Source of the DNA: an uncultured Brachybacterium sp.
GTDB taxonomy: Bacteria > Actinomycetota > Actinomycetes > Actinomycetales > Dermabacteraceae
Reading direction: 5' to 3'
DNA: 63,560 nucleotides
NCBI RefSeq assembly: GCF_947500705.1
Contig: NZ_CANMSY010000013.1
Location: 1-63,560, forward strand
Shown one piece after another: positions 8,935 through 17,612 of the stretch. The notes beneath the pieces are model-generated. The model was not told the origin of the DNA and ran no database searches. It saw nothing but the letters and a program-made list of their open reading frames with translations. Both the position numbers and the translations under genes were made by a program. Every line of letters begins with the position of its first letter. Position 1 is the first letter of the stretch.

Positions 8935-9054
8935 GTTGTCGGGGTCGCTGCAGCTCCGGGCGAGGCGCTCGTCTATCTTCCTGCAGCATCTTCTTCACGG
9001 GCGGTCCGGACCACGGATGATGGAAGTTCCGGGCTCGCGATCTAGGCTCGGGGC

Positions 9055-9978
9055 GTGAGTGCCTCCGATCCCGTCCTGCATGCCATCGAGAAGCCCACCG
9101 CTCGCGCCGACGCGCTGCACTTCCTGCGCAGATACCGGCCCGAGTCCTTCACGCTCCTGGACGCGCAGACCGAGGATGCGGCGGCGGACCGATTCCTCGC
9201 CCTGCGTACGCTGCCCTACTGGGACCAGGACGCCGACGCCCATGAGTCCCGGCGCAAGCGCTTCAACGAGGCGGAGAAGACCCAGAGCATTCCTGGCCTC
9301 CGCGCGTCCCTCGCCGTGTCGACCGCGCTGTTCCTGCTCGTCCTCGCAGGGGCCGGTGCTTTTCTTGTCCGGGCGTGGACCGCTTTCGGGTCGGCGAACG
9401 AACTGTCGCTGTTCGCCCCCGAGAGGTTCGGTGTCCTGCCCGCCATCGAGCTCCTGCTGCTGGCGCCGACGGCGCTGGTGCCGCTGTATCTGTTGTTCAT
9501 CGTCTCGGTGCACTGGCGGGCGAGGACGCACGGCCGGGCCGTGCTGCGCATCGCCCAGGAGGAGGGAGTCGCGCTGCGCTCCGGCATACCGGTCCGCTCA
9601 CCCCTGTACGGCATCTGGTCGAGCTGGTGGTTCCTGGGAGCATGCCTGAAGTGGGCGCTGTGCGGGTACTTCACCGTGGCGGTCCTCGCGTCGTGGTCGG
9701 ACGTGAAGGAGGCCGTGCCCGTCGTGATCGCCTACGCGATCCCGGTGGCGCTGATCCTGGTGCCGGTGCACCTGCGCACCAGGGTGTGGAAGCGAAGGAA
9801 CGACCTGCTCGATGCCCAGCTGTATCGGGACAAGGACGGCGCGCTCAGCCGTGAAGGCCTCGTGCTCGACGAGCCGTGGGAGGAGGTCGAGGAGGCTGAG
9901 TGGACCTCGCGGAGCGAGGACCTCGGTGAGACCTCATGGCGGACCGATTTCCCTTCCTCCGGGCCGTCCTCGCGCTGA
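9055..9978 (+). CDS. Hypothetical membrane protein, four predicted transmembrane helices
   Basis: The 307-residue product is not recognised. A soluble N-terminal part rich in charged residues (DAQTEDAAADRFLALRTLP) precedes four hydrophobic segments at about residues 82-105, 125-148, 180-203 and 210-230. A cytoplasmic acidic tail follows (VLDEPWEEVEEAEWTSR). The GTG start follows a TAGGCT -10 element with 6 bases between, again a leaderless arrangement. It is single, with the convergent AlkD-like gene downstream. Confidence 0.7.
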   Translation: MSASDPVLHAIEKPTARADALHFLRRYRPESFTLLDAQTEDAAADRFLALRTLPYWDQDADAHESRRKRFNEAEKTQSIPGLRASLAVSTALFLLVLAGAGAFLVRAWTAFGSANELSLFAPERFGVLPAIELLLLAPTALVPLYLLFIVSVHWRARTHGRAVLRIAQEEGVALRSGIPVRSPLYGIWSSWWFLGACLKWALCGYFTVAVLASWSDVKEAVPVVIAYAIPVALILVPVHLRTRVWKRRNDLLDAQLYRDKDGALSREGLVLDEPWEEVEEAEWTSRSEDLGETSWRTDFPSSGPSSR

Positions 9979-10026
9979 CCGCAGCGGCAGTGCCCGCATC
10001 GGACCGAGGCAGCGGTGACAGCCCGC

Positions 10027-10731
10027 TCAGCCGGCCTCTGCGCGGCGCACCATCTCGTCGATCCAGACGGGCGCGTATGGGGAGGTGCAGTTCGGGGGCG
10101 TCGGGTAGCCCTTGAGCACCTCCAGACGTTCCCCGATGCCGCGGGCGCGCTCGCGCAGCGCGGGGTTGGTGATCCCGATCTGGGCGAGGGTGTCGTTCAT
10201 CGCCCACTGCAGCGGGTCCGGGGCCGCTTTCATCTCGGCCTCGATCTGCTCCAGCAGCGCGACCTGGTCGATGCCCTCGGGCTTCTTCAGCACGCGCTCG
10301 CTGGTCAGCACCCAGCCAGCGCTCGCGACCGCGGGATCCGCGTCATCGAACCAGGCCACTCGCAGAGCCTCCTTGTGACGGGACTTCTTCACGAGGTTGC
10401 TCAGCAGCCAGTCGCGGACCTTCGGCGTCCCGGCGCCGCGCAGCATCTGGTCGAGCTCGTCCTGGCTGTACTGGGACGGACGGGACAGGAGGATCGCGAG
10501 CAGCTTCGGAGCCGAATCCTCGGCCGGTTCCCGCCACAGCGCACGGGCGAGATCGGGCCGGGCCTTCAGCCGCTTCGCGATCGCGCGGAGCTTGCCGAGA
10601 TTCACGGCATGGTCATCGCCGCGGCGGCGGTTGACCTCGAGGGCCCGGGGATCGGCGAGCGCGGTCAGCTCCTCGCGCAGCGCCGTGATCTCGGCGGCGA
10701 GGTCCGCGTTCTCTTCGGTCGTGCTCGTCAT
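10027..10731 (-). CDS. DNA alkylation repair protein, AlkD-like HEAT-repeat family
   Basis: This 234-residue all-helical protein belongs to the AlkD-like family of DNA alkylation repair proteins. The characteristic stretches are DHAVNLGKLRAIAKRLK, PKVRDWLLSNLVKKSRHK, DPAVASAGWVLTSERV, DPLQWAMNDTLAQIGI and LEVLKGYPTPPNCTSPYAP, all strongly conserved in actinobacterial and proteobacterial members. AlkD-type proteins remove bulky or cationic N3/N7-alkyl purines without flipping the base. The first ~30 residues are charged and probably coiled. Its ATG overlaps the stop of the upstream kinase gene (ATGA), so the two form a translationally coupled pair. Confidence 0.85.
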   Translation of the reverse strand: MTSTTEENADLAAEITALREELTALADPRALEVNRRRGDDHAVNLGKLRAIAKRLKARPDLARALWREPAEDSAPKLLAILLSRPSQYSQDELDQMLRGAGTPKVRDWLLSNLVKKSRHKEALRVAWFDDADPAVASAGWVLTSERVLKKPEGIDQVALLEQIEAEMKAAPDPLQWAMNDTLAQIGITNPALRERARGIGERLEVLKGYPTPPNCTSPYAPVWIDEMVRRAEAG

Positions 10732-11318
10732 GTCGCATCCTCTCCAGGGGGTCCAGGTTCCAGGGTATGCGTCAGGAGCGCGCTGAGTTCGTCGACGATC
10801 CTGTCGATCGGGCGCGCGGCGTCGATCCGCCGGAAACCTGGCCGGGCCGTGAGCACCTGGTCGATCGAGGCGACGAGTGCGGGGGCGTCCTCGGGGCCGA
10901 CGAAACGATCGTTGGCGGCCTGCTCGGGCCTGTCGGGTGCGTGCCTGCGTGCCGTGAGCCGCTGCGCGAGCGCTTCGGCATCGAGCAGCAGCACGGCCTC
11001 GACGAAGCGGGCGCTGCAGTGCGCGGCAAGGTCCTCGAGCTGCTGGGCGAAGGCGGGGCGGGCGAGGTACTGACCGATCACCACGTCGTGACCGTCCTCC
11101 AGGTGCCGCCGCGCGAGGGCGAGGGCGAGGCGTCGAGCCTGCAGCCCGGAGGCCTGCAGGTCCCGGTCCCAGCCGCCGAGGGAGTGCTTGAGCGCATCGA
11201 TCTCGAGCGCGAGAGCGAGCGGCCGCTGTGCGACCAACCGGGCCGCGACCGTGGACTTGCCGCTGCCGGGGGCTCCGTTGAGCAGGAGCAGGACGGGATC
11301 TGCAGCCATCTCGCTCAT
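10728..11318 (-). CDS. P-loop AAA family kinase/ATPase
   Basis: The 196-residue product has a Walker A loop NGAPGSGKSTVAARL near the N-terminus. It has the general layout of small P-loop kinases (zeta-toxin/shikimate- or chloramphenicol-phosphotransferase-like): DALKHSLGGW after strand 2, DVVIGQYLARPAF as the second strand, and a lid region RLTARRHAPDRPEQAAN. The phosphorylated substrate cannot be told. It is the first gene of a two-gene operon with the AlkD-like gene. Confidence 0.75.
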   Translation of the reverse strand: MSEMAADPVLLLLNGAPGSGKSTVAARLVAQRPLALALEIDALKHSLGGWDRDLQASGLQARRLALALARRHLEDGHDVVIGQYLARPAFAQQLEDLAAHCSARFVEAVLLLDAEALAQRLTARRHAPDRPEQAANDRFVGPEDAPALVASIDQVLTARPGFRRIDAARPIDRIVDELSALLTHTLEPGPPGEDAT

Positions 11319-11391
11319 GGCGATCCTCCTCGGTCAGGGTGAGGCCCCGCGACGCCGTGCGTCGCGGGGCCGAGGGCCGAGCCCGTTCAGC

Positions 11392-12648
11392 TCATCCCAC
11401 ACTCGCGCGCGGCGCGCCGATCCCCGGATCGATCTTCGGCATGTCGCCCGCACCAGGGCGGATGTCGATGTCGAAGATGTCCAGCGGCAGGTACACCGTG
11501 GCGCAGGCGTTCGGAATGTCGACCACTCCCGAGAATCGGCCCTCGATGGGCGCCGCCCCGAGCAGCAGGTAGGCCTGCTCCTTCGACCAGCCGAAGGTCG
11601 AGAGATAGTCGATCGCGTGCAGGCAGGCCCGTTGGTAGGCGAGGTGCGAATCGAGATAGCGCTGCTCACCGTCGAGGGTCACCGAGGTGCCCGAGAAAGA
11701 GAGCCACCGGCTGTGCTGCGGCGCGGTGTCACCGGGCATGAAGATCGCGTTCTCGGAGACGTTGTACTTCTCCATCCCGCCCTTGATGACATCGACATGG
11801 AGGTCGAGGAAGCCGCCCATCTCGATGCCGCCGCAGAAGGTGATCTCGCCGTCCCCCTGGGAGAAGTGCAGATCGCCCACGGAGAAGTTCGCCCCGTCCA
11901 CGAACACCGGATAGAAGATCCGGGTGCCCTTGGTGAGGTTCTTGATGTCCTGGTTGCCGCCGTTCTCGCGCGGCGGGGCGGTGCGGGCTCCCTCCCCCGC
12001 CACTCGGTCACGGTCGGCCTCGCCCACCCCGCCGAGGATCGCGCCGTGCGGCTCCGGCGGCAGGGCGAGGGCGGGGACACGATCCGGTTCGGTGGCGATC
12101 AGGGCCCCTTCGCGGATGTTCCAGGCCTTCAGCAGCTCGGGCGAGGGGGCGGTGCCCATCAGACCGGGGTGGATCATCCCGGTGAACTCGACCCCGGGCA
12201 CATGGCGGGAGGTGGTCCGATCACCGCGGAAGTCCCAGACGGCCTTGTAGGCGTCGGGGAACTCATCGGTGAGGAAGCTGCCGCCGTTGCGCTTGGCGAA
12301 GATGCCGGTGTAGCCCCAGCCCTGACCGGCCAGGGGGCCGGAGTCCTCCTGAGGGATGGGGCCGACGTCGAGGATGTCGACGACCAGCAGGTCGCCGGGC
12401 TTGGCGCCCTCGATGCGGAACGGCCCGGACAGGGTGTGGACGGTGTGCAGGGGCGCCGAGGCGATGTCCTCGGCGGAGTCGTCGTTCTTGATGTAGCCGT
12501 CGAACCACTCGCGGCAGTCGACGCGGAAGACATCCCCGGGGTTGACGCTGACAGCCGGTGGGATGTCCGGATGCCAGCGATTGTGGCCGAGGATCTTCTG
12601 CTCGGTGAAGGGCTTCGCGGAGTCGAGAGGGAACACGTTCTGGGGCAT
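11392..12648 (-). CDS. fmdA: Formamidase (acetamidase/formamidase family)
   Basis: The 418-residue product is a full-length member of the FmdA/AmdA family, which hydrolyses formamide or short amides to ammonia and the acid. Recognised stretches are MPQNVFPLDSAKPFTEQKI, GHNRWHPDIPP, DCREWFDGYIKND, VHTLSGPFRIEGAKPGDLL, GWGYTGIFAK, FPGVEFTG-like GVEFTGMIHPGLMG, GGNQDIKNL and VGDLHFSQGDGEITFCGG, which holds the conserved Cys. The start is set at the ATG at 12648 because AAGGAGAAGC precedes it; a longer frame upstream has no site. fmdB lies directly upstream on the same strand, the usual pairing for uptake and use of amides as a nitrogen source. Confidence 0.92.
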   Translation of the reverse strand: MPQNVFPLDSAKPFTEQKILGHNRWHPDIPPAVSVNPGDVFRVDCREWFDGYIKNDDSAEDIASAPLHTVHTLSGPFRIEGAKPGDLLVVDILDVGPIPQEDSGPLAGQGWGYTGIFAKRNGGSFLTDEFPDAYKAVWDFRGDRTTSRHVPGVEFTGMIHPGLMGTAPSPELLKAWNIREGALIATEPDRVPALALPPEPHGAILGGVGEADRDRVAGEGARTAPPRENGGNQDIKNLTKGTRIFYPVFVDGANFSVGDLHFSQGDGEITFCGGIEMGGFLDLHVDVIKGGMEKYNVSENAIFMPGDTAPQHSRWLSFSGTSVTLDGEQRYLDSHLAYQRACLHAIDYLSTFGWSKEQAYLLLGAAPIEGRFSGVVDIPNACATVYLPLDIFDIDIRPGAGDMPKIDPGIGAPRASVG

Positions 12649-12706
12649 GCTTCTCCTTCCACAGCGACGGGCCCTCTGCATGGACCCGCCAGGTCCAGTG
12701 CCGGTC

Positions 12707-12994
12707 TCAGGGACGCGGCAGCCGCGCGTGGCGCGGGTCCAGGGTGGTGCGGGCTCCCGGGGTGCGCCGGGCGCCGGGGACCCGGTCGACGACGGCGGGC
12801 TCGTGGGCGCTCGCGGCGGTGCTCTCCAGCAGCTTCGCGGCCGCGGAGCCGAGGGTGCCGAGCCGAGGGGCGCTGATCCGGCGGCGCGCGGAGGCTCCGC
12901 AGCGGGGACAGGTGAGGTCCTGGTCGCGGGTGCTCATCGGCACGGAGCGCTCGTACTCATGGTCGCTCTCACAGCGGAACTCGTAGATCGGCAC
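12707..12994 (-). CDS. fmdB: FmdB family zinc-ribbon protein
   Basis: The 95-residue product starts VPIYEFRCESDHEYERSVPM and has the zinc-ribbon pattern C-x4-H with a later CPRCG, typical of the FmdB family (named from the formamidase regulator of Methylophilus). A Pro/Arg/Ala-rich tail follows, longer than the ribbon core. GTG 12994 is preceded by GAGGAGG, which decides the start; the much longer open frame continuing upstream is not coding. It lies 58 bases upstream of fmdA, suggesting co-expression. Its regulatory role is by family name only. Confidence 0.85.
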   Translation of the reverse strand: MPIYEFRCESDHEYERSVPMSTRDQDLTCPRCGASARRRISAPRLGTLGSAAAKLLESTAASAHEPAVVDRVPGARRTPGARTTLDPRHARLPRP

Positions 12995-13177
12995 AGAAGC
13001 CTCCTCGCCTGCATCATGCCGTCGGGATGTGCCCACCCTAGGCTCCGGCGTCGTGGGGCACGCCGGTTCTGCGAATATCCCCCCGACCGGACCCTCACTC
13101 GGATCCCTGGCGCCGCAGCGGGGCGCAGCGTTCAGGTCGCGAGGCGGCGAACATGACGCGGTGAACATACTGGGCCC

Positions 13178-13534
13178 ATGGAGCCACCGACCCCGCCGCC
13201 CGCGTACACCGGCAGTGACTTCTATTGCGACGTCGCGATCCCGGATCCCGGTGCGCTCGAGGTGATCCATCTCGATGAGCGCGTTCCCGCCTTCCACCAC
13301 ACCCGCCCGTACTGGCAGGTGCACGTGGTGGTGGTGCCGGGGCGGCACATCGCCTCGTTCACCACGGCGGGCGCGGCCGATGAGGACGATCTGCGAGCCC
13401 TGCTCCGGGTGGTCCAGCAGGTGGCGCGCGAGGTGGAACGCGAGCATGGGGCCGCCGCGGTCCTCACGAATCTCGGCAGCTATCAGGATTCGAAGCATCT
13501 CCACGTGCACGTGCACTCGGGGCCGCGTCGCTGA
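13178..13534 (+). CDS. HIT family protein (nucleotide hydrolase/transferase)
   Basis: The 118-residue product carries the histidine-triad signature KHLHVHVHSGPR close to the C-terminus, with the preceding TNLGSYQDS element that contacts the nucleotide. The N-terminal half has FYCDVAIPDPGALEVIHLDE and the HIT strand YWQVHVVVVPGRHIASF. HIT proteins hydrolyse nucleoside phosphoramidates, dinucleotides or AMP-lysine-type bonds. A CATACT -10 element with 6 bases to the ATG suggests a leaderless transcript. It reads toward the convergent GNAT gene. Confidence 0.85.
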   Translation: MEPPTPPPAYTGSDFYCDVAIPDPGALEVIHLDERVPAFHHTRPYWQVHVVVVPGRHIASFTTAGAADEDDLRALLRVVQQVAREVEREHGAAAVLTNLGSYQDSKHLHVHVHSGPRR

Positions 13535-13555
13535 CCCGCGGCAGGTCCGACGGCG

Positions 13556-14029
13556 TCACAGGGGCAGCTTGTAGCCCATATGGCTCGGCACGTACCCGAG
13601 CCGGTCGTAGAAGCGGTGGGCGTCGGTGCGGGCGGCATCCGTGGTCAGCTGCGCGAGCCGCGCCCCCTGCTCACGACCCCATCGGTGTGCCCAGCCGAAC
13701 AGGGCGGTGCCGAGCCCGCTTCCCCGCGTCGATGCGGCGACCCTGACCGCCTCGATCTGCAGCCGGATGGCTCCGCCGCGCGATAGCGAAGGGATCAGCG
13801 TCAGCTGCATTGTCGCGACGATGGTGCCGGCGTCATCCCTCACAGCGAGCAGGAGCTGGTTCTCGTCACCGTCGATACGCGCGAAGGCCCGCTCATAGGG
13901 TCCGAGTGCTGCGCTCTCCCGCTCCCGGCCGAGCATGTCGTCCGCCAGCAGCGCGACCAGCTCCGGCAGCTCGGCACCGGTCGCACGGGTGAGATGGAAG
14001 GAGCGGTCGCCGAGTTCGAGGGTGTGCAT
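13556..14029 (-). CDS. GNAT family N-acetyltransferase
   Basis: The 157-residue product has a complete GNAT fold. Strand 4 is LQIEAVRVAAS, followed by the acetyl-CoA pyrophosphate loop motif RGSGLGTALFGWAHRWG (R/Q-x-x-G-x-G/A). The last strand pair is HRFYDRLGYVPSHMGYKL. The acceptor is unknown. The gene is divergent from the spermidine-synthase-like gene, and both ATGs sit 6 bases after a GACAAT -10 element on mirrored DNA. Confidence 0.85.
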   Translation of the reverse strand: MHTLELGDRSFHLTRATGAELPELVALLADDMLGRERESAALGPYERAFARIDGDENQLLLAVRDDAGTIVATMQLTLIPSLSRGGAIRLQIEAVRVAASTRGSGLGTALFGWAHRWGREQGARLAQLTTDAARTDAHRFYDRLGYVPSHMGYKLPL

Positions 14030-14097
14030 GGCTCCATTGTCGGGGCAGCACGAAGAAGGCTGGGGAGGGAGCCCGCCGCATCACGGACAATGGCTCC

Positions 14098-14937
14098 ATG
14101 ACCACCAGTGATTTTCTTCCCGGCGCGCAGCGCAGTGCCCAGCTGAGCTTCTCCGATCAGCCGGCGTGGATCGTCAAGGACGAGGTCTCCGGCGGTTGGG
14201 CGCTGCAGATCGGCGGGGTGGAGCAGTCCCATGTCGACCTCGAGGATCCGACGCACATCGTGCACGAGTACCTGCGGCGGATGGCCAATGTGCTCGACGA
14301 GGCGTGGCCGTGGCGGAAGCCGCTGCGGGTGGCGCACCTCGGTGGCGGGGCGCTGACGCTGGTGCGCTATGTGCAGGCCACCCGTCCCGGATCCGCGCAG
14401 CTCGTGATCGAGATCGAGCGGGAGCTGCCCACGCTCGTCACCACTGCCCTGCCACTGCCGGAGGGAACTGATCTCGAAGTCGTGATCGGTGACGCCCGCG
14501 AACAGCTCGCCCTGATGGAAGGGCGTCGCTTCGACGCGATCGTGCTGGATGTGTTCTCCGGCGAGGAGTCCCCCGAGCATCTGGCCACGAAGGACTTCTA
14601 CCTCGAGGCTCTCTCGCACCTCGAGGCGGATGGCCTGCTGCTGGTCAATGTCGGCGACGATGCCGGCCAACGGTTCCTCGCCGCCCAGGTGCGTGAACTC
14701 GAGGACGCCTCCGCCGACGCCGGTCTCTCGGGAGTGTGGACCTTGACCCACGCCTCGCTGCTGAGCACTCCGGCCGACGGGAACATGGTGCTGCTGACCG
14801 GCGGCGCGCTCGCCTCGCCGGAAGTCGCCCAGTGGCGTTCAGCCTGGCTGAAGTCCGGACCGCACCCTGCCGCAGTGCTCGATCCCGGCGAGACCGTCGA
14901 GGCCTTCGGACTCCGCGGTCATCCACAATCTCGGTGA
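14098..14937 (+). CDS. Spermidine-synthase-like SAM-fold protein
   Basis: The 279-residue product resembles the spermidine synthase/fused-MFS synthase family. The nucleotide-binding loop is VAHLGGGALTLVRYV, the acidic residue ends strand 2 in LVIEIERELP, and a second acidic stretch is VVIGDAREQLALM. The motif DAIVLDVFSGEESPEHL corresponds to the catalytic DxxxxD region. It lacks the full length and N-terminal beta-domain of classical SpeE. It may act on a polyamine-like substrate or be a methyltransferase-fold protein of other use, a common ambiguity for actinobacterial members. Confidence 0.75.
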   Translation: MTTSDFLPGAQRSAQLSFSDQPAWIVKDEVSGGWALQIGGVEQSHVDLEDPTHIVHEYLRRMANVLDEAWPWRKPLRVAHLGGGALTLVRYVQATRPGSAQLVIEIERELPTLVTTALPLPEGTDLEVVIGDAREQLALMEGRRFDAIVLDVFSGEESPEHLATKDFYLEALSHLEADGLLLVNVGDDAGQRFLAAQVRELEDASADAGLSGVWTLTHASLLSTPADGNMVLLTGGALASPEVAQWRSAWLKSGPHPAAVLDPGETVEAFGLRGHPQSR

Positions 14938-14954
14938 CTTGATGGCGATCCTGA

Positions 14955-15197
14955 GCGCTCCTGAGTAGCGCCACCACCTTCTCCGGGCAGTTCTCCGTCA
15001 ACGGCGGTGAATGGCAGGACATCGACGGCACCATCGAGATCGCCTCGAACCCGGTACCCATCTATTCCAAATCCCTCGAATCCCGTCTCGTCAATGGTGG
15101 CGTCCCCGTCGAGGACGACGAAGACCCCTGGATCCCCGAACGCAGCCCAAACACCGAAGGTCCCAAGGATCCCGGCGCCACTCACCGCAAGCTCTGA
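14955..15197 (+). pseudogene. 3' remnant of an unknown gene
   Basis: An open frame without a start codon encodes SATTFSGQFSVNGGEWQDI, then VPIYSKSLESRLVNGG and DDEDPWIPERSPN, ending at TGA 15195-15197. The composition looks coding and more AT-rich than its neighbours. It resembles the C-terminal end of a secreted or surface protein (a PKD-like or beta-rich domain), but no family is recognised with confidence. The 5' part is absent: a stop (TGA 14952) closes the frame upstream. The rest of 14938-15345 holds only the two operator-like palindromes listed below. Confidence 0.4.
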
Positions 15198-15265
15198 CGG
15201 CCCCCAGACAGCAAGCCGGCGCGCTCCCGTGCGCGCTGTGACCTTCCTGGATCACCCTGCGCCCC

Positions 15266-15273
15266 TGTATACA
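15266..15273. promoter_or_regulatory. TGTATACA palindrome, distal site
   Basis: The 8-base perfect palindrome sits in the context CCTGTATACACC, 63 bases upstream of an identical copy at the regulator promoter. GntR/FCD regulators bind such TGTATACA-type sites, so this is a likely operator of the methylcitrate regulator. Confidence 0.55.
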
Positions 15274-15328
15274 CCGGCACGAGCGAAGCGGAGAATTGGC
15301 CCCGATCCAGCCGAAAAGCACGTGTCTC

Positions 15329-15336
15329 TGTATACA
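15329..15336. promoter_or_regulatory. TGTATACA palindrome on the gntR-prp promoter
   Basis: This second copy (context TCTGTATACACTTGG) overlaps the TACACT -10 element (15333-15338), which lies 7 bases before the ATG of the regulator gene. Binding here would block RNA polymerase, implying autorepression of the whole gntR-prpDBC unit. Confidence 0.6.
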
Positions 15337-15345
15337 CTTGGCGGT

Positions 15346-16098
15346 ATGCGTGCCAGCGATCGGGCCTACCGAGCCCTCCGTGGAGAGATCATCGACGGCG
15401 CCCTCACGCCAGGCACGGTCCTCGGTGAAGTGGAGCAGTCCGTACGCCTGGGCCTGTCTCGCACTCCATTGCGGGAGGCTCTCTCGAGGCTCGTCGCCGA
15501 TGGGCTGGCGGCACCAGCGACCGGGCGTGGGGTTGTCGTCACCGCGGTCTCACTCGCCGAAGCCCCGAAGTTGTTCGATCTGCGCATCGCCTTGGAGACC
15601 CTCGCCAGCCGGCGCGCCGCAGAGCACACCGCCCACCCCGCCGACGGCCCCGCACTGCGCGAGACTTTCCGCAGCCTCGCAGGCCGCTTCGACCTAGCCA
15701 CCGTGGAATTTGCCGCCGGCACCGACCCCACCGGCTACTACGCCCTGACCGCCGAGCTCGACGCCGAGCTCGACAGCGCCACCGGCAACTCCTACCTGGC
15801 CGAATCCCTGCGCGGACTGCGCCTGCATCTGGGACGCTTGCGCCGCCTGGCCCGCAACTCCCCCACCAGGCTCGCCGCCTCCTCTCGGGAGCATGCCGCG
15901 ATCGCTCATGCCATCGCCGCCGGGAATCCGGAGCTCGCCGCGGCCGCCACCGTCATCCATCTCCACCACGCCCTCGCCCACCTGCACGGTGACCGCCCAG
16001 AGTCCGAAGTCCGCACCGCCGACACCGCCGACACCGCCGACACCATCAACACTGACACCACCGACCCCACCTCGACCTCCCAGGAGAGATCTGCATGA
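15346..16098 (+). CDS. GntR family (FCD domain) transcriptional regulator of the methylcitrate operon
   Basis: The 250-residue product has an N-terminal winged helix ([18 protein letters not shown], then [20 protein letters not shown]) and a C-terminal FCD ligand-binding domain ([48 protein letters not shown], whose His residues likely bind a metal). The tail has a short ADT repeat. ATG 15346 is chosen because a -10 element ends 7 bases before it; a longer open frame from 15007 is not coding. Its stop overlaps the prpD start (ATGA), so it is the first gene of the prp operon. Its ligand is probably a methylcitrate-cycle intermediate, by context. Confidence 0.85.
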   Translation: MRASDRAYRALRGEIIDGALTPGTVLGEVEQSVRLGLSRTPLREALSRLVADGLAAPATGRGVVVTAVSLAEAPKLFDLRIALETLASRRAAEHTAHPADGPALRETFRSLAGRFDLATVEFAAGTDPTGYYALTAELDAELDSATGNSYLAESLRGLRLHLGRLRRLARNSPTRLAASSREHAAIAHAIAAGNPELAAAATVIHLHHALAHLHGDRPESEVRTADTADTADTINTDTTDPTSTSQERSA

Positions 16099-17612
16099 GA
16101 GACCACGCCGTCCGCGTCCACCGCTCCGACGAGAACCTGCCCCGTGAGGACCAGCTGGCCTGGAAGATGGCGGAGGTCGCCGTCGACCCGGTCGAGGTCG
16201 ACACCGACGTCGAGGAGATGATCATCAACCGGATCATCGACAACGCCTCGGTCGCCATCGCCTCCCTGAACCGGGCACCGATCGTCTCCGCGCGCAGCCA
16301 GGCGCTCAGCCACCCGGTCTCCACCGGCGGTTCAGGTGCGAGCATCTTCGGCATCGCCCGGCCCACTTCTCCCGAGTGGGCCGCCTGGGCGAACGGCGTC
16401 GCCGTGCGCGAGCTCGACTACCACGACACCTTCCTCGCCGCGGACTACTCCCACCCCGGGGACAACATCCCGCCGATCCTCGCCGTCGCCGAGCACACCG
16501 GCCGCTCCGGCCGGGATCTGATCCGCGGCATCGCCACGGGCTATGAGCTGCAGGTCGACCTGGTGCGGGCGATCTGCCTGCACAAGCACAAGATCGACCA
16601 TGTCGCGCACCTCGGCCCGTCGGCCGCCGCCGGGATCGGGACCCTGCTGGGGCTGGACACCGAGACCGTGTTCCAGGCCATCGGCCAGGCCCTGCACACC
16701 ACCACCGCGACCCGTCAGTCCCGCAAGGGCGAGATCTCCACGTGGAAGGCCCACGCCCCCGCCTTCGCCGGGAAGCTCGCCGTCGAGGCGGCGGACCGCT
16801 CGATGCGCGGCCAGACCTCCCCCGTCCCGATCTACGAGGGCGAGGACGGAGTGATCGCCTGGCTGCTGGACGGCCCTGAAGCCCGCTACACGGTGCCGCT
16901 GCCGGAGGCCGGCGAGGCCAAGCGCTCCATCCTGGACACCTACACCAAGGAGCACTCGGCGGAGTACCAGGCGCAGGCCTGGATCGACCTGGCCCGCAGG
17001 CTCCACCGCGAGCATCCCGAGACCACCGATCCCGGGAACGTCGCCTCGATCCTGATCCGCACCTCTCACCACACCCACTACGTGATCGGCTCCGGCGCGA
17101 ACGATCCGCAGAAGTACGATCCGACGGCGTCGCGGGAGACCCTCGACCACTCGATCCCCTACATCTTCACCGTCGCCCTGCAGGACGGCGCGTGGCATCA
17201 CGTGGATTCCTACGCCCCCGAGCGCGCCACCCGTCCCGACACCGTGGCGCTCTGGCACAAGGTCACCACCGAGGAGGATGCGGAGTGGACCCGCCGGTAC
17301 CACTCGCTGGACCTGACCGAGAAGGCCTTCGGCGGCGCCGTGGTCATCACCCTCAGCGACGGCACCGTGATCGAGGATCAGATCGCCGTCGCCGACGCCC
17401 ACCCCCAGGGAGCCCGGCCCTTCGCTCGTGAGCAGTACATCGGCAAGTTCCGCACCCTCGCCGAAGGCCTGGTCGAGCCGGCCGAGATCGAGCGTTTCCT
17501 CGACGCCGCAGCGAACCTCGCCCAGCTGCCCGCCGGGGAGCTGGGTCGACTGAACATCCGGGCCGCCCCCGGCATGATCGAGGCGTCGGCCGGACCGAAG
17601 GGACTGTTCTGA
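16095..17612 (+). CDS. prpD: 2-methylcitrate dehydratase
   Basis: The 505-residue product is a full-length MmgE/PrpD family protein that dehydrates 2-methylcitrate to 2-methyl-cis-aconitate in propionate breakdown. Family stretches include [68 protein letters not shown] and [21 protein letters not shown]. The SD GGAGAG precedes the ATG inside the end of the regulator gene. It is followed by prpB with a one-base overlap, so the operon is tightly coupled. Confidence 0.93.
   Translation: MRDHAVRVHRSDENLPREDQLAWKMAEVAVDPVEVDTDVEEMIINRIIDNASVAIASLNRAPIVSARSQALSHPVSTGGSGASIFGIARPTSPEWAAWANGVAVRELDYHDTFLAADYSHPGDNIPPILAVAEHTGRSGRDLIRGIATGYELQVDLVRAICLHKHKIDHVAHLGPSAAAGIGTLLGLDTETVFQAIGQALHTTTATRQSRKGEISTWKAHAPAFAGKLAVEAADRSMRGQTSPVPIYEGEDGVIAWLLDGPEARYTVPLPEAGEAKRSILDTYTKEHSAEYQAQAWIDLARRLHREHPETTDPGNVASILIRTSHHTHYVIGSGANDPQKYDPTASRETLDHSIPYIFTVALQDGAWHHVDSYAPERATRPDTVALWHKVTTEEDAEWTRRYHSLDLTEKAFGGAVVITLSDGTVIEDQIAVADAHPQGARPFAREQYIGKFRTLAEGLVEPAEIERFLDAAANLAQLPAGELGRLNIRAAPGMIEASAGPKGLF

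Noticed and set aside
12995-13516. Extension of fmdB to a 269-residue protein
   Set aside because: The upstream part is antisense to the HIT gene; the GTG with GAGGAGG upstream gives the normal FmdB start.
15007-15345. Extension of the prp regulator upstream
   Set aside because: The extra 113 codons include the operator sites and promoter and are in a different frame from the gene remnant; the winged-helix domain begins right after ATG 15346.
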